Positions 7,259-16,094 are shown, counted from the first letter of the stretch. The stretch: 64,000 bases of DNA from Streptomyces sp. HNM0574 (GCF_012726235.1 NZ_JAASAH010000005.1:62001-126000); one strand, 5' to 3'. The notes: generated from the sequence alone by a model not told the origin. Numbers and translations: made by a program.

Positions 7259-9475
7259 TCAGTCGCGGCCCGGGAGCTTCCAGCCGCCGCCGGGGCCGCC
7301 GTCGCCGCCCCCTATGACGCCGGGCGGCAGCGAGATGTCGGGCAGCGGGTAGTCCGGCTTCGGCGGCTTGTTGTCCTCGCCGCCGCCGTCGGACGGCTTC
7401 TTCTTGCCCGCGCTCTTCCCCTTCTTGTCGTCCTTGATCGGGACGTGGTGGAACTTGGGCGCCTCCCGGCCGTTCAGCGCCCCCGTCATCGCGTCCCGCC
7501 AGATCGGGCCCGGGACCTCGCCGCCGAAGACCTTGGCGTGGTACACGCCGCCGATGCTGATGTCCGTCATCTGCGTGCGGTGCGCCGGGTCACCGACCCA
7601 GACCGCGCCGGACATGTTCGGCGTGTAGCCGGCGAACCAGGCCGCGTAGCGCTGGTCCGTCGTACCGGTCTTGCCCGCGCTGTCGCGGCCGGAGAGCCCG
7701 GCCTTCTTGCCCGTACCGTCCTCGACGACGCCGCGCAGCAGTGAATTGACCGTGTCCGCCGTCTTCTTGCTCATCGCGCGCTTGCACGAGGTCTTCGGCA
7801 CGGGCAGCTTCTTGCCCTTCGCGTCCGTGATGGACTCGATGGCGACCGGCGTGCAGTGCACCCCGCGGTTGGCGAAGGTCGCGTAGCCCTCCGCCATCGT
7901 CAGCGGGGAGACCTCCTGAGTGCCGAGCGAGATGGAGGGCACCTGGTCCATCTTCTTGCCGTCGGCCCGCTCGATGCCCATCTCCTTCGCCAGCTTCGTC
8001 ACCGGGCACACGCCGGTGTCGCTGATGAGGGAGACGAAGTAGGTGTTGACGGACTTCGCCGTCGCCTCCTTCAGCCGGTACGGGCCGACCTCCGAGCGGT
8101 TCTCGTTCTCGACGGGCGCGCTTCCGCTCCACGGCCCCTTGCAGGTGTTCACCGGCGACGGGTACTGCATCTTGTAGGGCGAGGGGTACTTCTTGTACGG
8201 GCTCATGCCCTGCTCCAGCGCCGCCGCCGCGATCACCGGCTTGAAGGTGGAGCCCGGCTGGTAGCCGGCGCCGCCGCCCATGTCCTGGTCGACGGAGAGG
8301 TTGATCTGCGTCTCGTCCTTGCCGAAGCCGTACGGCCGGGACTGGCCCATGCCCATGATCCGGCCCGTGCCGGGCTCGACGACGGCCATGGCGGAGGCCA
8401 CGTCGTCGGACTGGTTGACGTGACTCTGTATCGACGACTCGACCGACTTCTGCGTCTGCGGCGAGAGCGTCGTCTTGATCGTCAGGCCGCCCTCGTCCCA
8501 GCGCGCGGCGCGCTCCTTGCGGGTCTTGCCGAAGGAGTCGTCGGTGAGGAACACCTCGCGCACGTAGTCGCAGAAGAAGCCGGCGCCGTGCGTCGCCGTG
8601 ATGCAGCCGTTCTCCGGGCTGCTGACGTTCAGTTCGATCGGCTTCTTCTTCGCCGCCTCCGCCTTGGCGCTGCTGACGGCGCCGGTGGACGCCATCCGGG
8701 ACAGCACGGTGTTCCGGCGCTCGGTGGCCTCCTGCTCGGAGTTGACCGGGTCGAACCGGGTGGGCGACTGCACGATGCCCGCGAGCAGCGCGGACTCGGA
8801 GAGCGTCAGGTCCTTGGCGGACTTGGAGAAGTACCGCTGGGCCGCGGCCTCGACGCCGTACGCCTGCTGCCCGAAGAAGGTGATGTTGAGGTAGTTCTCC
8901 AGGATCTTCTTCTTGCCGAGGTTCTGCTCGACCTGGATCGCGTACTTGACCTCGCGGATCTTCCGGCCGATGGTCTGCTGCGTCGCCTCGGCGATCTTGT
9001 CCGGGTCGTTGCCCGCCTCCTCGACGAAGACGTTCTTCACGTACTGCTGGGTGAGGGTGGACGCGCCCTCCTGCACCTCGCCCTGCTGGGCGTTGCGGTT
9101 GAGCGCGCGGAGCACGCCCTTGAGGTCGACGGCGCCGTGCTCGTAGAAGCGGGCGTCCTCGATGGCGACGATCGCCTTGCGCATGTACGGCGAGATGTCC
9201 TCGAGGTCGACGACCGTGCGGTCGCGCGAGTACACCTTGGCGATCTCGCCGCCCTCGTTGTCGAGGATGGTGGTGCGCTGGCTCAGCGGCGGACGCTTGA
9301 GCTTGGTGGGGAGGCCCTCGAAGCCGTCCACCGTTCCCTTGGCCGCCAGGCCGATCCCGCCCACCGCCGGGAGTGCGAGTCCTGCCAGTACCGCCCCTGC
9401 CAGCACACTCACGCCGACGAACTTGGCGGCCTGCTGGGGTACGGAGAGCCCACCGCCCGAGCGCTTCTTTGCCAT
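7259..9475 (-). CDS. Class A penicillin-binding protein (glycosyltransferase/transpeptidase)
   Basis: 738-residue bifunctional peptidoglycan synthase. A short cytoplasmic KKR tail and one transmembrane segment (about 19-44) precede a GT51 domain with EDARFYEH (catalytic E106), GASTLTQQYVKN (about 137-148) and the RKIREVKYAIQVEQ helix. The transpeptidase domain has S409-T-F-K412, an SVN motif and K602-T-G. The C-terminal tail is Lys/Gly/Pro-rich and probably unstructured. ATG at 9475 is chosen because the upstream extension lacks family similarity. The divergent partner is wblA, as I recall for S. coelicolor SCO3580/SCO3579. Confidence 0.95.
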   Translation of the reverse strand: MAKKRSGGGLSVPQQAAKFVGVSVLAGAVLAGLALPAVGGIGLAAKGTVDGFEGLPTKLKRPPLSQRTTILDNEGGEIAKVYSRDRTVVDLEDISPYMRKAIVAIEDARFYEHGAVDLKGVLRALNRNAQQGEVQEGASTLTQQYVKNVFVEEAGNDPDKIAEATQQTIGRKIREVKYAIQVEQNLGKKKILENYLNITFFGQQAYGVEAAAQRYFSKSAKDLTLSESALLAGIVQSPTRFDPVNSEQEATERRNTVLSRMASTGAVSSAKAEAAKKKPIELNVSSPENGCITATHGAGFFCDYVREVFLTDDSFGKTRKERAARWDEGGLTIKTTLSPQTQKSVESSIQSHVNQSDDVASAMAVVEPGTGRIMGMGQSRPYGFGKDETQINLSVDQDMGGGAGYQPGSTFKPVIAAAALEQGMSPYKKYPSPYKMQYPSPVNTCKGPWSGSAPVENENRSEVGPYRLKEATAKSVNTYFVSLISDTGVCPVTKLAKEMGIERADGKKMDQVPSISLGTQEVSPLTMAEGYATFANRGVHCTPVAIESITDAKGKKLPVPKTSCKRAMSKKTADTVNSLLRGVVEDGTGKKAGLSGRDSAGKTGTTDQRYAAWFAGYTPNMSGAVWVGDPAHRTQMTDISIGGVYHAKVFGGEVPGPIWRDAMTGALNGREAPKFHHVPIKDDKKGKSAGKKKPSDGGGEDNKPPKPDYPLPDISLPPGVIGGGDGGPGGGWKLPGRD

Positions 9476-9589
9476 GGGCAGAAGCCTACGTGCCGATTCA
9501 CCGGACAGGGGCGCATCTGTTCGCCTAGGCTGTCGCGGACTCGCCAATCCACCCTCGCCGCAGGACTGTGGTCGGTCACGGCGTTCTTG

Positions 9590-9731
9590 TCACTCCAGTG
9601 AGTGATCAGACCTGTCCTGTTTCGCGGCATCTGACGCCACATGTCCGTTAGTTGCTCCCGTGCGGGCCGAGGAATTGTGGAGCCGTGCCGGGAAAGGGGC
9701 ACATGTCCTCCACTCACTCCAGTGGGTGATC
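9590..9731. repeat. Duplicated dyad element in the PBP/wblA divergent promoter region
   Basis: Two near-identical 17-mers, CACTCCAGTGAGTGATC (9591-9607) and CACTCCAGTGGGTGATC (9715-9731), lie 124 bases apart in the 411-base region between the PBP and wblA starts. Each is itself a dyad: CACTC-cagt-GAGTG is perfect in the first copy and has one mismatch in the second. The first lies about 115 bases upstream of the PBP start and the second about 155 bases upstream of wblA. They look like operator sites; the half-sites recall BldD boxes (AGTGA/TCACT), but the regulator is not identified. Confidence 0.55.
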
Positions 9732-9886
9732 TGCCGTATACGCATAGTCCGTTCGGGCCATCCAAGATTGGGCCCGACGGGGGTGTTGCGCCCTGCCAGG
9801 CTTCCGTAACGTCCTCAACTGGCAACGGTGAATATGCCGTTCGCCGCCGTGGGGGAGCCTCGATTCGGGAGAGGACGGCGCCGGCT

Positions 9887-10225
9887 ATGAGCTGGGTAAC
9901 CGACTGGAGTGCGCAGGCCGCCTGCCGCACTACCGATCCGGACGAACTGTTCGTACAAGGAGCTGCGCAGAATCGCGCCAAGGCGGTCTGCACCGGATGT
10001 CCGGTGCGGACGGAGTGCCTGGCCGATGCCCTCGACAATCGCGTGGAGTTCGGTGTCTGGGGCGGAATGACCGAGCGGGAGCGGAGGGCGCTGCTGCGCC
10101 GCCGCCCGACGGTCACCTCCTGGCGCCGCCTGCTGGAGACGGCCCGCTCGGAGTACGAGCGCGACACGGGCGGAGTGCTGCCCGTGGGGCTGGAGGACGC
10201 CGTGGACTACGCCGCCGCCGGGTAG
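9887..10225 (+). CDS. wblA: WhiB-like iron-sulfur regulator WblA
   Basis: 112-residue WhiB-family protein. Four cysteines (C13, C35, C38, C44) bind a [4Fe-4S] cluster, followed by the family turn GVWGG (57-61) and a basic C-terminal segment ERRALLRRRPTVTSWRR for DNA or sigma-factor contact. Length, tail sequence and position beside the divergent class A PBP match WblA (SCO3579 from memory). WblA controls the switch from aerial mycelium to sporulation and represses antibiotic pathways in several Streptomyces. The ATG at 9887 follows GGAGAGGA. The long upstream region carries the repeated dyad described above. Confidence 0.93.
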   Translation: MSWVTDWSAQAACRTTDPDELFVQGAAQNRAKAVCTGCPVRTECLADALDNRVEFGVWGGMTERERRALLRRRPTVTSWRRLLETARSEYERDTGGVLPVGLEDAVDYAAAG

Positions 10226-10257
10226 GCCGGAGCGGACGCGGGAGGGAATCCGAGCCT

Positions 10258-10282
10258 CGGCAGCCGGCGACGGGGGCTGCCG
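10258..10282 (+). terminator. Probable wblA terminator
   Basis: 8-bp perfect stem CGGCAGCC / GGCTGCCG with a 9-base loop, 33 bases after the wblA stop. Nothing else is recognisable in the gap up to the convergent ATPase gene at 10500. Confidence 0.6.
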
Positions 10283-10499
10283 GAACGGCCCATGTCCGCA
10301 GGTGAGCCGTAACGGTTCAGCGGATGTGAGTTCCTTGCCGCGAGAGTCCCGTACCGCCCCGTGCCCTGTACGGCACCGGGCGGGATATGCCACGCGTACG
10401 TGAGTGACGCGCCGTTCCGGGACGCTTCCTCTTCCGGACGGCCGTGCGCGTACGTGTGCTCAACTCGCGCTGTGCGCTTGGTCGTTGCGGGCCGGTAGA

Positions 10500-11903
10500 T
10501 CACTCGGCGGGTGGTGGTTCCCGGCCCGCCAGGCGTTCGCCGATGGTCCGCAGGCCGCTCACGTCGTGCACGTCCCCGGGCAGGGCGCCGACCTCGGCGA
10601 CCGGTACCTCGGGGTGCAGTGCGGTGAAGCGGTCCCTGGTGCGCCGTTCGCGCTCGAGCAGGCGCATCCGTTCCGCGTGCAGGCGCAACAGCCCTGCCGC
10701 GAGGAGCCGTTCGGGGCCGCCGTCAGCGCGCGCGGGGGAGTCCGCGCCGTCGGTGGCGGGTTCGGTTCCGGGGGAGGACGCCTGCGCGGTGGGGGAGCCG
10801 TCGTCGGTGTCCGGGCGGCCGCCGTCCGCGGGCTGTACGTGACTGCCCGGGGCACCGGCCGTTGGTGCGCTGAGATCCTCCTTCCCGGACCCACGATCCA
10901 CAATGCAGCCTTCTTCAAGATTTTCCGCGGCCGCCAGCGCACGCCCCGCGCTCAGCGAGGCGGCGCCGCTGCCGTGCATGCGGTTGAGGACGAGCCCGGC
11001 CAGCGGCATGTGTTCGGCGGCGAGCCGCTCGACGAAGTACGCGGCCTCGCGCAGCGCGTCGCGCTCCGGCGCCGCGACGACGAGGAACGCGGTGCCCGGC
11101 GCCTGGAGGAGCCGGTACGTGGCGTCCGCCCGGGTGCGGAAGCCGCCGAACATGGTGTCCATCGCGGCCACGAACGTCTGGACGTCCCGCAGCAGTCCGG
11201 CCCCCAGCAGCTTGTTGAGGGCGCCGGTGAACATCGACAGGCCCGCCATCCCCAGGCTGACGACCTTCAGGCCGGCCTTGCCGCCCGCCTTGGCCGGGGC
11301 CGTCAGCAGCCGGATGAGCTTCCCGTCGAGGAAGGAGCCCAGGCGCTTCGGCGCGTCCAGGAAGTCCAGCGCGGAGCGGGAGGGCGGGGTGTCGACGACG
11401 ATGAGGTCCCAGGTGTCGCCGGAGCGCAGCTGGCCCAGCTTCTCCATCGCCATGTACTCCTGCGTGCCCGCGAAACCGGCCGACAGGGACTGGTAGAAGG
11501 GGTTCTCCAGAATGGCGCGGGCGCGTTCCGGGTCGGCGTGCGCCTCGACCGTCTCGTCGAACGTCCGCTTCATGTCGAGCATCATGGCGTGCAGTTCGCC
11601 GCCCGCGGCTTCGCCGACGCCGGCCACGCGGCGGGGCACGTTGTCCAGTTCCGTCAGGCCCAGCGACTGGGCGAGCCGCCGGGCCGGGTCGATGGTGAGG
11701 ACGACGACGCGGCGGCCCCGTTCGGCCGCCCGTACGCCCAGCGCGGCGGCGGTCGTCGTCTTCCCGACGCCGCCGGAACCGCAGCACACGATGATGCGGG
11801 TCGCCGCGTCGTCGAGCAGCGGGTCGATGTCCAGCGTCGCGGGGACGGATATGGAGCCCGGGTTGCCGGCTCTGTCGCCGGGCCCGGCCGGGTGCTCGGT
11901 CAT
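10500..11903 (-). CDS. ArsA/GET3-family ATPase (second of a pair)
   Basis: 467-residue SIMIBI-class ATPase with a deviant Walker A, CGSGGVGKTTTAAALGVRAAE, the switch-like VVDTPPSRSALDFLDAPKRL, and MEKLGQLRSGDTWDLIVVD. The family includes ArsA arsenite-pump ATPases and the GET3 chaperone; actinobacterial pairs like this are annotated only as ion-transporting ATPases and have no proven substrate. A low-complexity acidic insert (roughly residues 345-400, rich in D, G, S, T, P and A) interrupts the C-terminal part. It begins with ATG overlapping the stop of the upstream paralogue (ATGA), so translation is probably coupled and the two proteins may form a heterodimer. Confidence 0.88.
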   Translation of the reverse strand: MTEHPAGPGDRAGNPGSISVPATLDIDPLLDDAATRIIVCCGSGGVGKTTTAAALGVRAAERGRRVVVLTIDPARRLAQSLGLTELDNVPRRVAGVGEAAGGELHAMMLDMKRTFDETVEAHADPERARAILENPFYQSLSAGFAGTQEYMAMEKLGQLRSGDTWDLIVVDTPPSRSALDFLDAPKRLGSFLDGKLIRLLTAPAKAGGKAGLKVVSLGMAGLSMFTGALNKLLGAGLLRDVQTFVAAMDTMFGGFRTRADATYRLLQAPGTAFLVVAAPERDALREAAYFVERLAAEHMPLAGLVLNRMHGSGAASLSAGRALAAAENLEEGCIVDRGSGKEDLSAPTAGAPGSHVQPADGGRPDTDDGSPTAQASSPGTEPATDGADSPARADGGPERLLAAGLLRLHAERMRLLERERRTRDRFTALHPEVPVAEVGALPGDVHDVSGLRTIGERLAGREPPPAE

Positions 11904-12862
11904 GCTGCCTCCGTCGGCGGCCACTGTTCGCGCAGTTCGGCGGAGAGCCCGTACAGGCCCGCCAGTTCCACACCCTCGCCCAGCAGGCCGAGTTCGTGCA
12001 CGGGGGTGCCGAGCCGCTCCAGCGCGGCCCGCTGCCCGCGCTCCAGCCGGACCCGCTCCGTGTGCTCCCGCGCCTGCGCGAGCAGCGGCGCCACGAGCGT
12101 CTCCGGACGGCTGAGCCCGGCGCCCGCGAGGGCGCGCGCGAGACCGGGGGACGCCGGCGTCCCCTCCAGGCCCTCGACGGGGAGCCGCGGGCGCACCATG
12201 TTGACCAGGACGGAGCCGACGGGCAGGCCCGCCGCGCGCAGTTCGCGCACCCCGTCCACGGTCTCCTGCACCGGCATCTCCTCCAGGAGCGTCACCAAGT
12301 GCACCGCCGTCTCGGGGGACTTGATGACGCCCATGACGGCCTGCGCCTGGTGGTGCACGGGTCCGGCCTTCGCCAGTCCCGCGACCTCCTCGTTGACGCC
12401 GAGGAAGCGTGTGACGCGTCCGGTGGGCGGCGCGTCCATGACCACGGCGTCGTAGATCCGGCGGCCCTGTTTGTCCTTGCGGCGCACCGCCTCGCACGCC
12501 TTGCCGGTGAGCAGGACGTCGCGGAGGCCGGGGGCGATGGTGGTGGCGAAGTCGATGGCGCCGAGCTTCTTCAGCGCCCGGCCCGCGCTGCCCAGTTTGT
12601 AGAACATCTGGAGGTAGTCGAGCAGCGCCTTCTCGGGGTCGATGGCCAGCGCGTACACCTCGCCGCCGCCGTGCGAGACGGCGATCTTGCGCTCCTCGTA
12701 CGGGAGGGCCTCCGTCTCGAAGAGCTGCGCGATGCCCTGGCGTCCCTCGACCTCGACGAGCAGCGTCCGCCGCCCCTCCTCGGCGAGTGCGAGCGCGAGT
12801 GCCGCGGCCACCGTCGTCTTGCCCGTGCCGCCCTTGCCCGTCACCACATGCAACCTGGTCAC
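11900..12862 (-). CDS. ArsA/GET3-family ATPase (first of a pair)
   Basis: 320-residue ATPase from a GTG at 12862 (VTRLHVVTGKGGTGKTTVAAALALALAEEG), giving a deviant Walker A almost at the N-terminus as is typical. Further motifs are LLVEVEGRQGIAQLFE and VVMDAPPTGRVTRFL (switch II/DTP-like). A TTG/GTG-type start at 12880 would add six residues. It overlaps the second ATPase gene by four bases. The divergent DUF4177 gene begins only 44 bases away, so the two promoters must be packed together. Cytoplasmic, client unknown. Confidence 0.87.
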   Translation of the reverse strand: MTRLHVVTGKGGTGKTTVAAALALALAEEGRRTLLVEVEGRQGIAQLFETEALPYEERKIAVSHGGGEVYALAIDPEKALLDYLQMFYKLGSAGRALKKLGAIDFATTIAPGLRDVLLTGKACEAVRRKDKQGRRIYDAVVMDAPPTGRVTRFLGVNEEVAGLAKAGPVHHQAQAVMGVIKSPETAVHLVTLLEEMPVQETVDGVRELRAAGLPVGSVLVNMVRPRLPVEGLEGTPASPGLARALAGAGLSRPETLVAPLLAQAREHTERVRLERGQRAALERLGTPVHELGLLGEGVELAGLYGLSAELREQWPPTEAA

Positions 12863-12906
12863 GCCCCGGAGCCTAACCACAAGGCCGAACGGCTACGCTC
12901 GGCACC

Positions 12907-13065
12907 ATGACGAAGTGGGAATACGCAACCGTGCCGCTGCTCACGCACGCGACCAAGCAGATTCTGGACACCTGGGGCGAGGACGGCTGGGAGCTCGTCC
13001 AGGTCGTTCCGGGCCCGACCGGCTCCGACCAGCTGGTGGCCTACCTCAAGCGGGAGAAGCAGTGA
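12907..13065 (+). CDS. Small DUF4177-type protein
   Basis: 52-residue protein MTKWEYATVPLLTHATKQIL...GWELVQVVPG...LVAYLKREK. The WEY start and the GWELV core are the hallmarks of DUF4177, a small beta-rich family with no known function. Its stop overlaps the GTG of the RidA gene (GTGA), so the pair is translationally coupled. Conserved position beside the ATPase pair in Streptomyces is recalled from S. coelicolor (SCO3576). Confidence 0.82.
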   Translation: MTKWEYATVPLLTHATKQILDTWGEDGWELVQVVPGPTGSDQLVAYLKREKQ

Positions 13066-13538
13066 CCGGCCGGGTCGAGGCCCGGCTCAGCGAACTCGGC
13101 CTGGTGCTGCCGGAGACGGCGGCCCCGGCCGGGGTCTACGTCCCCGCGGTGCGCAGCAGCCGTTACGTCTTCACGGCGGGCCAGCTCCCGCTGGTGGACG
13201 GCAAGCTGCCGCTGACCGGCAAGGTCGGCGCCGAGGTCACGGCGGAGGAGGCCCAGGACCTGGCGCGGACCTGCGCGCTCAACGCGGTCGCCGCGGTCAA
13301 GTCCGTGGTGCGGGACCTGGACCGCGTCGCGCGGATCGTCAAGGTCACCGGATTCGTCGCCTCCGCACCGGACTTCACCGGTCAGCCGGGCGTGCTCAAC
13401 GGCGCGAGCGAGCTGCTGGGCGAGGTCTTCGGCGAGCAGGGCCGGCACGCGCGCAGCGCGGTGGGCGTCGCCGTGCTGCCGCTGGACGCGCCCGTCGAGG
13501 TCGAGCTCCAGGTGGAGATCGACGGCTGGGACGACTGA
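13062..13538 (+). CDS. RidA-family (YjgF/YER057c/UK114) protein
   Basis: 158-residue protein with the family core: YVFTAGQLPLVDGKLPLTGKVGAEVTAEEAQDLARTCALNAVAAVKS, then VKVTGFVASAPDF and the C-terminal VEVELQVEIDGW. RidA enzymes hydrolyse reactive enamine/imine intermediates released by PLP enzymes, but many subfamily members lack this activity. This one belongs to the longer LPxTAAPAGVYVPAV-type subgroup. A GTG start overlapping the DUF4177 stop is used. Stop is followed by a 107-base gap before the NUDIX gene. Confidence 0.88.
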   Translation: MTGRVEARLSELGLVLPETAAPAGVYVPAVRSSRYVFTAGQLPLVDGKLPLTGKVGAEVTAEEAQDLARTCALNAVAAVKSVVRDLDRVARIVKVTGFVASAPDFTGQPGVLNGASELLGEVFGEQGRHARSAVGVAVLPLDAPVEVELQVEIDGWDD

Positions 13539-13645
13539 CGCGGGAGGACGCGGGTCCTCCCGCCCGGGAGCGGCTGCCCGCGGGGCCGTGCGTACGGCCT
13601 CCGGGCGCTCTCGAACATCACGGCGAGGCGCCGTAGCATCCGCCC

Positions 13646-14518
13646 ATGTCGTCCTCCCAGAACGGCCGGAACGGCCAGTGGTATCCCCCGGAGTGGCCGG
13701 ACCGCATCCGTGCGCTGTCCGCCGGGGAGCTCACGCCCGTCACCCCGAAGCGGGCCGCCACCGTCATGCTGCTGCGGGACACCGGCAGCGGCCCCGTGGT
13801 TCACATGCTGCGCCGACGCGCCTCCATGGCTTTCGCCGGAGGCGCGTACGCGTATCCGGGCGGCGCTGTCGACCCGCGGGACGAGCGGCCGGTCGCCTGG
13901 GCGGGCCCGTCCCGCGCCGAGTGGGCCGCCCGGTGCGGCACGGACGAGGCCACCGCGCAGTCCCTGGTGTGCGCCGCCGTGCGGGAGACGTTCGAGGAGG
14001 CGGGCGTGCTGCTCGCCGGGCCGGACGCCGGGACGGTCGTCGCCGACACCACGGGGGACGAGTGGGAGGCCGACCGGGGCGCGCTCGTCGCACGCGAGCT
14101 GTCGTTCGCCGATTTCCTCGACCGCCGGGGCCTCGTCCTCCGCAGCGACCTGCTGGGCGCGTGGGCCCGCTGGATCACCCCCGAGTTCGAACAACGGCGC
14201 TACGACACCTGGTTCTTCGTCGCCGCGCTCCCCGAGGGTCAGCGCACCAGGAACGCCTCGACCGAGGCCGACCGTACGGACTGGCTGCTCCCGGCCGAGG
14301 CCGCCGCCGGCTACGACCGGGGCGAGCTGCTGATGATGCCGCCCACCATCGCCACCCTGCGCGAGCTGGCCACCTGCCCGACGGCCGCCGAGGCACTGTC
14401 CGGCGCGGAGGGACGCGACCTCACGCCGGTGCAGGCGCGGGCCCGGCTGGAGGGCGGCGAGATCGTGCTGAGCTGGCCGGGACACGACGAGTTCACGAAG
14501 AGGATCGAACGCGCATGA
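13646..14518 (+). CDS. NUDIX hydrolase (NUDT19-like)
   Basis: 290-residue hydrolase. The Nudix box is split as in NUDT19 relatives: the FAGGAYAYPGGAVDPRD strand-loop is separated by about 35 residues from the catalytic helix CAAVRETFEEAGVLLAG. NUDT19 relatives cleave CoA-type diphosphates; the substrate here is not established. The C-terminal half contains FEQRRYDTWFFVAALPEGQ, conserved in this group. Its stop overlaps the start of the metallo-beta-lactamase gene (ATGA), so both are made together. Confidence 0.88.
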   Translation: MSSSQNGRNGQWYPPEWPDRIRALSAGELTPVTPKRAATVMLLRDTGSGPVVHMLRRRASMAFAGGAYAYPGGAVDPRDERPVAWAGPSRAEWAARCGTDEATAQSLVCAAVRETFEEAGVLLAGPDAGTVVADTTGDEWEADRGALVARELSFADFLDRRGLVLRSDLLGAWARWITPEFEQRRYDTWFFVAALPEGQRTRNASTEADRTDWLLPAEAAAGYDRGELLMMPPTIATLRELATCPTAAEALSGAEGRDLTPVQARARLEGGEIVLSWPGHDEFTKRIERA

Positions 14519-15345
14519 CCGACGCCGCATCTCTCCCCGGCCAGCCGCGCGGCGGCGTGCTCAGCGGTCAGGGCACCGCACGCGCCACCTGCGTCCTGGC
14601 GCCCAACCCGTCGCCCATGACGCTCGACGGCACCAACACCTGGATCGTCGCCGAGCCGGACTCCGACCGCGCCGTCGTCATCGACCCGGGCCCGCTGGAC
14701 GACGGCCACCTGCGGGAGGTCGTCGCCCGGGTCGAGGCGTCCGGGCGGCGCGTCGGCCTCACCCTGCTCACGCACGGCCACCCCGACCACGCCGAGGGCG
14801 CCGCCCGCTTCGCCGAACTGACGGGCACCGCCGTCCGCGCGCTCGACCCGGCGCTGCGCCTCGGCGACGAGGGGCTCGGCGCGGGGGACGTGATCGGCAC
14901 GGGCGGTCTGGAGCTGCGGGTCGTGCCCACTCCGGGGCACACGGCGGACTCGCTGTCCTTCCATCTGCCCGCCGACGGCGCCGTTCTGACGGGGGACACG
15001 GTGCTCGGCCGCGGCACGACCGTCGTCGCGCACCCCGACGGCAGGCTCGGCGACTACCTGGACTCGCTGCGCCGCCTGCGCTCGCTCACGGTGGACGACG
15101 GCGTCTCGACGGTGCTGCCGGGGCACGGTCCGGTGCTGGACGACGCGCAGGGCGCCGTCGAGTTCTACCTGGCCCACCGCGCCAACCGGCTCGCGCAGGT
15201 GGAGACGGCGGTGGAGAACGGCTACCGCACCGCCTCCGAGGTCGTCGCGCACGTCTACGCCGACGTCGACCGTTCGCTGTGGCCCGCGGCGGAGCTGTCC
15301 GTACGGGCCCAGCTGGAGTACCTCGGCGAGCACGGGCTGGTCTGA
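14515..15345 (+). CDS. Metallo-beta-lactamase-fold hydrolase (LACTB2-like)
   Basis: 276-residue cytoplasmic MBL-fold protein. The substrate loop NPSPMTLDGTNTWIV, the zinc motif LLTHGHPDHAEG (HxHxDH), PTPGHTADSLSFHL, LTGDTVLG and LPGHGPVL give all expected metal ligands. The C-terminal helical part (about 215-276) resembles the winged-helix tail of LACTB2-type ribonuclease/hydrolases. The ATG at 14515 overlaps the NUDIX stop. The gene ends at a strong bidirectional terminator facing crp. Confidence 0.9.
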   Translation: MTDAASLPGQPRGGVLSGQGTARATCVLAPNPSPMTLDGTNTWIVAEPDSDRAVVIDPGPLDDGHLREVVARVEASGRRVGLTLLTHGHPDHAEGAARFAELTGTAVRALDPALRLGDEGLGAGDVIGTGGLELRVVPTPGHTADSLSFHLPADGAVLTGDTVLGRGTTVVAHPDGRLGDYLDSLRRLRSLTVDDGVSTVLPGHGPVLDDAQGAVEFYLAHRANRLAQVETAVENGYRTASEVVAHVYADVDRSLWPAAELSVRAQLEYLGEHGLV

Positions 15346-15363
15346 GCGCCCCGCACACGCGAA

Positions 15364-15407
15364 ACGGGTAAGGGGCGTCCCCCCGAGGAGGGGCGCCCCT
15401 TACCCGT
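15364..15407. terminator. Bidirectional terminator (MBL hydrolase / crp)
   Basis: Long inverted repeat with outer arms ACGGGTAAGGGGCG / CGCCCCTTACCCGT between convergent genes. Confidence 0.85.
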
Positions 15408-15419
15408 ACGTCCGGCCCG

Positions 15420-16094
15420 TCAGCGGCTGCGCTTGGCGAGCCGTTCGATGTCGAGGAGGATCACGGCGCGGGCCTCCAGCCGCAGCCAGCCCCGGCCCGC
15501 GAAGTCGGCGAGCGCCTTGTTGACCGTCTCACGGGAGGCGCCGACCAACTGGGCCAGCTCTTCCTGCGTCAGGTCGTGCACCACGTGGATGCCCTCCTCG
15601 GACTGCACGCCGAAGCGGCGCGAGAGGTCGAGGAGCTGCTTGGCCACACGTCCGGGGACGTCGGAGAAGACCAGGTCGGACATCGAGTCGTTGGTGCGGC
15701 GCAGCCGTCGGGCGATGGCGCGCAGCAGGGCGGTGGCGACCTCGGGGCGGACGTTCAGCCAGGGCTGGAGGTCGCCGTGGCCGAGGCCGAGCAGCTTGAT
15801 CTCGGTGAGCGCGGAGGCCGTCGCCGTACGGGGGCCCGGGTCGAACAGGGACAGTTCGCCGATGAGCTCGCCGGGGCCGAGCACGGCCAGCATGTTCTCC
15901 CGGCCGTCGGGCGACGTGCGGTGCAGCTTCACCTTCCCCTCGGTCACCACGTACAGACGGTCGCCGGGGTCGCCCTCATGGAACAGGGCCTCGCCTCGGG
16001 CAAGCGTCGTCTCTGTCATGGAGGCACGCAGCTCAGCGGCCTGCTCCTCATCGAGCGCCGCGAAGAGCGGGGCGCGCCGCAGAACGTCGTCCAC
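15420..16094 (-). CDS. crp: Cyclic AMP receptor protein homologue Crp
   Basis: 224-residue Crp/Fnr regulator. The cyclic-nucleotide domain shows FHEGDPGDRLYVVTEGKVKL and the phosphate-binding cassette GELSLFDPGPRTATASAL. The C-terminal winged helix has TQEELAQLVGASRETVNKAL as the recognition helix-turn-helix. Streptomyces Crp controls spore germination and many antibiotic clusters. Start: the GTG at 16094 follows AAGGAGAG at ideal spacing and gives VDDVLRRAPLFAALD, matching the S. coelicolor protein I recall; an ATG 78 bases further upstream is less likely. A sequence fitting the Crp consensus lies 65 bases upstream, suggesting autoregulation. Confidence 0.94.
   Translation of the reverse strand: MDDVLRRAPLFAALDEEQAAELRASMTETTLARGEALFHEGDPGDRLYVVTEGKVKLHRTSPDGRENMLAVLGPGELIGELSLFDPGPRTATASALTEIKLLGLGHGDLQPWLNVRPEVATALLRAIARRLRRTNDSMSDLVFSDVPGRVAKQLLDLSRRFGVQSEEGIHVVHDLTQEELAQLVGASRETVNKALADFAGRGWLRLEARAVILLDIERLAKRSR

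Noticed and set aside
7856..9601. Long plus-strand frame opposite the penicillin-binding protein
   Set aside because: Shadow of the PBP coding strand; no start signal or family, while the opposite strand has all PBP motifs.
10404..12455. Plus-strand 683-codon frame opposite the two ATPases
   Set aside because: Arg/Val/Ala-rich shadow with no motif; the minus strand carries two clear P-loop ATPases.
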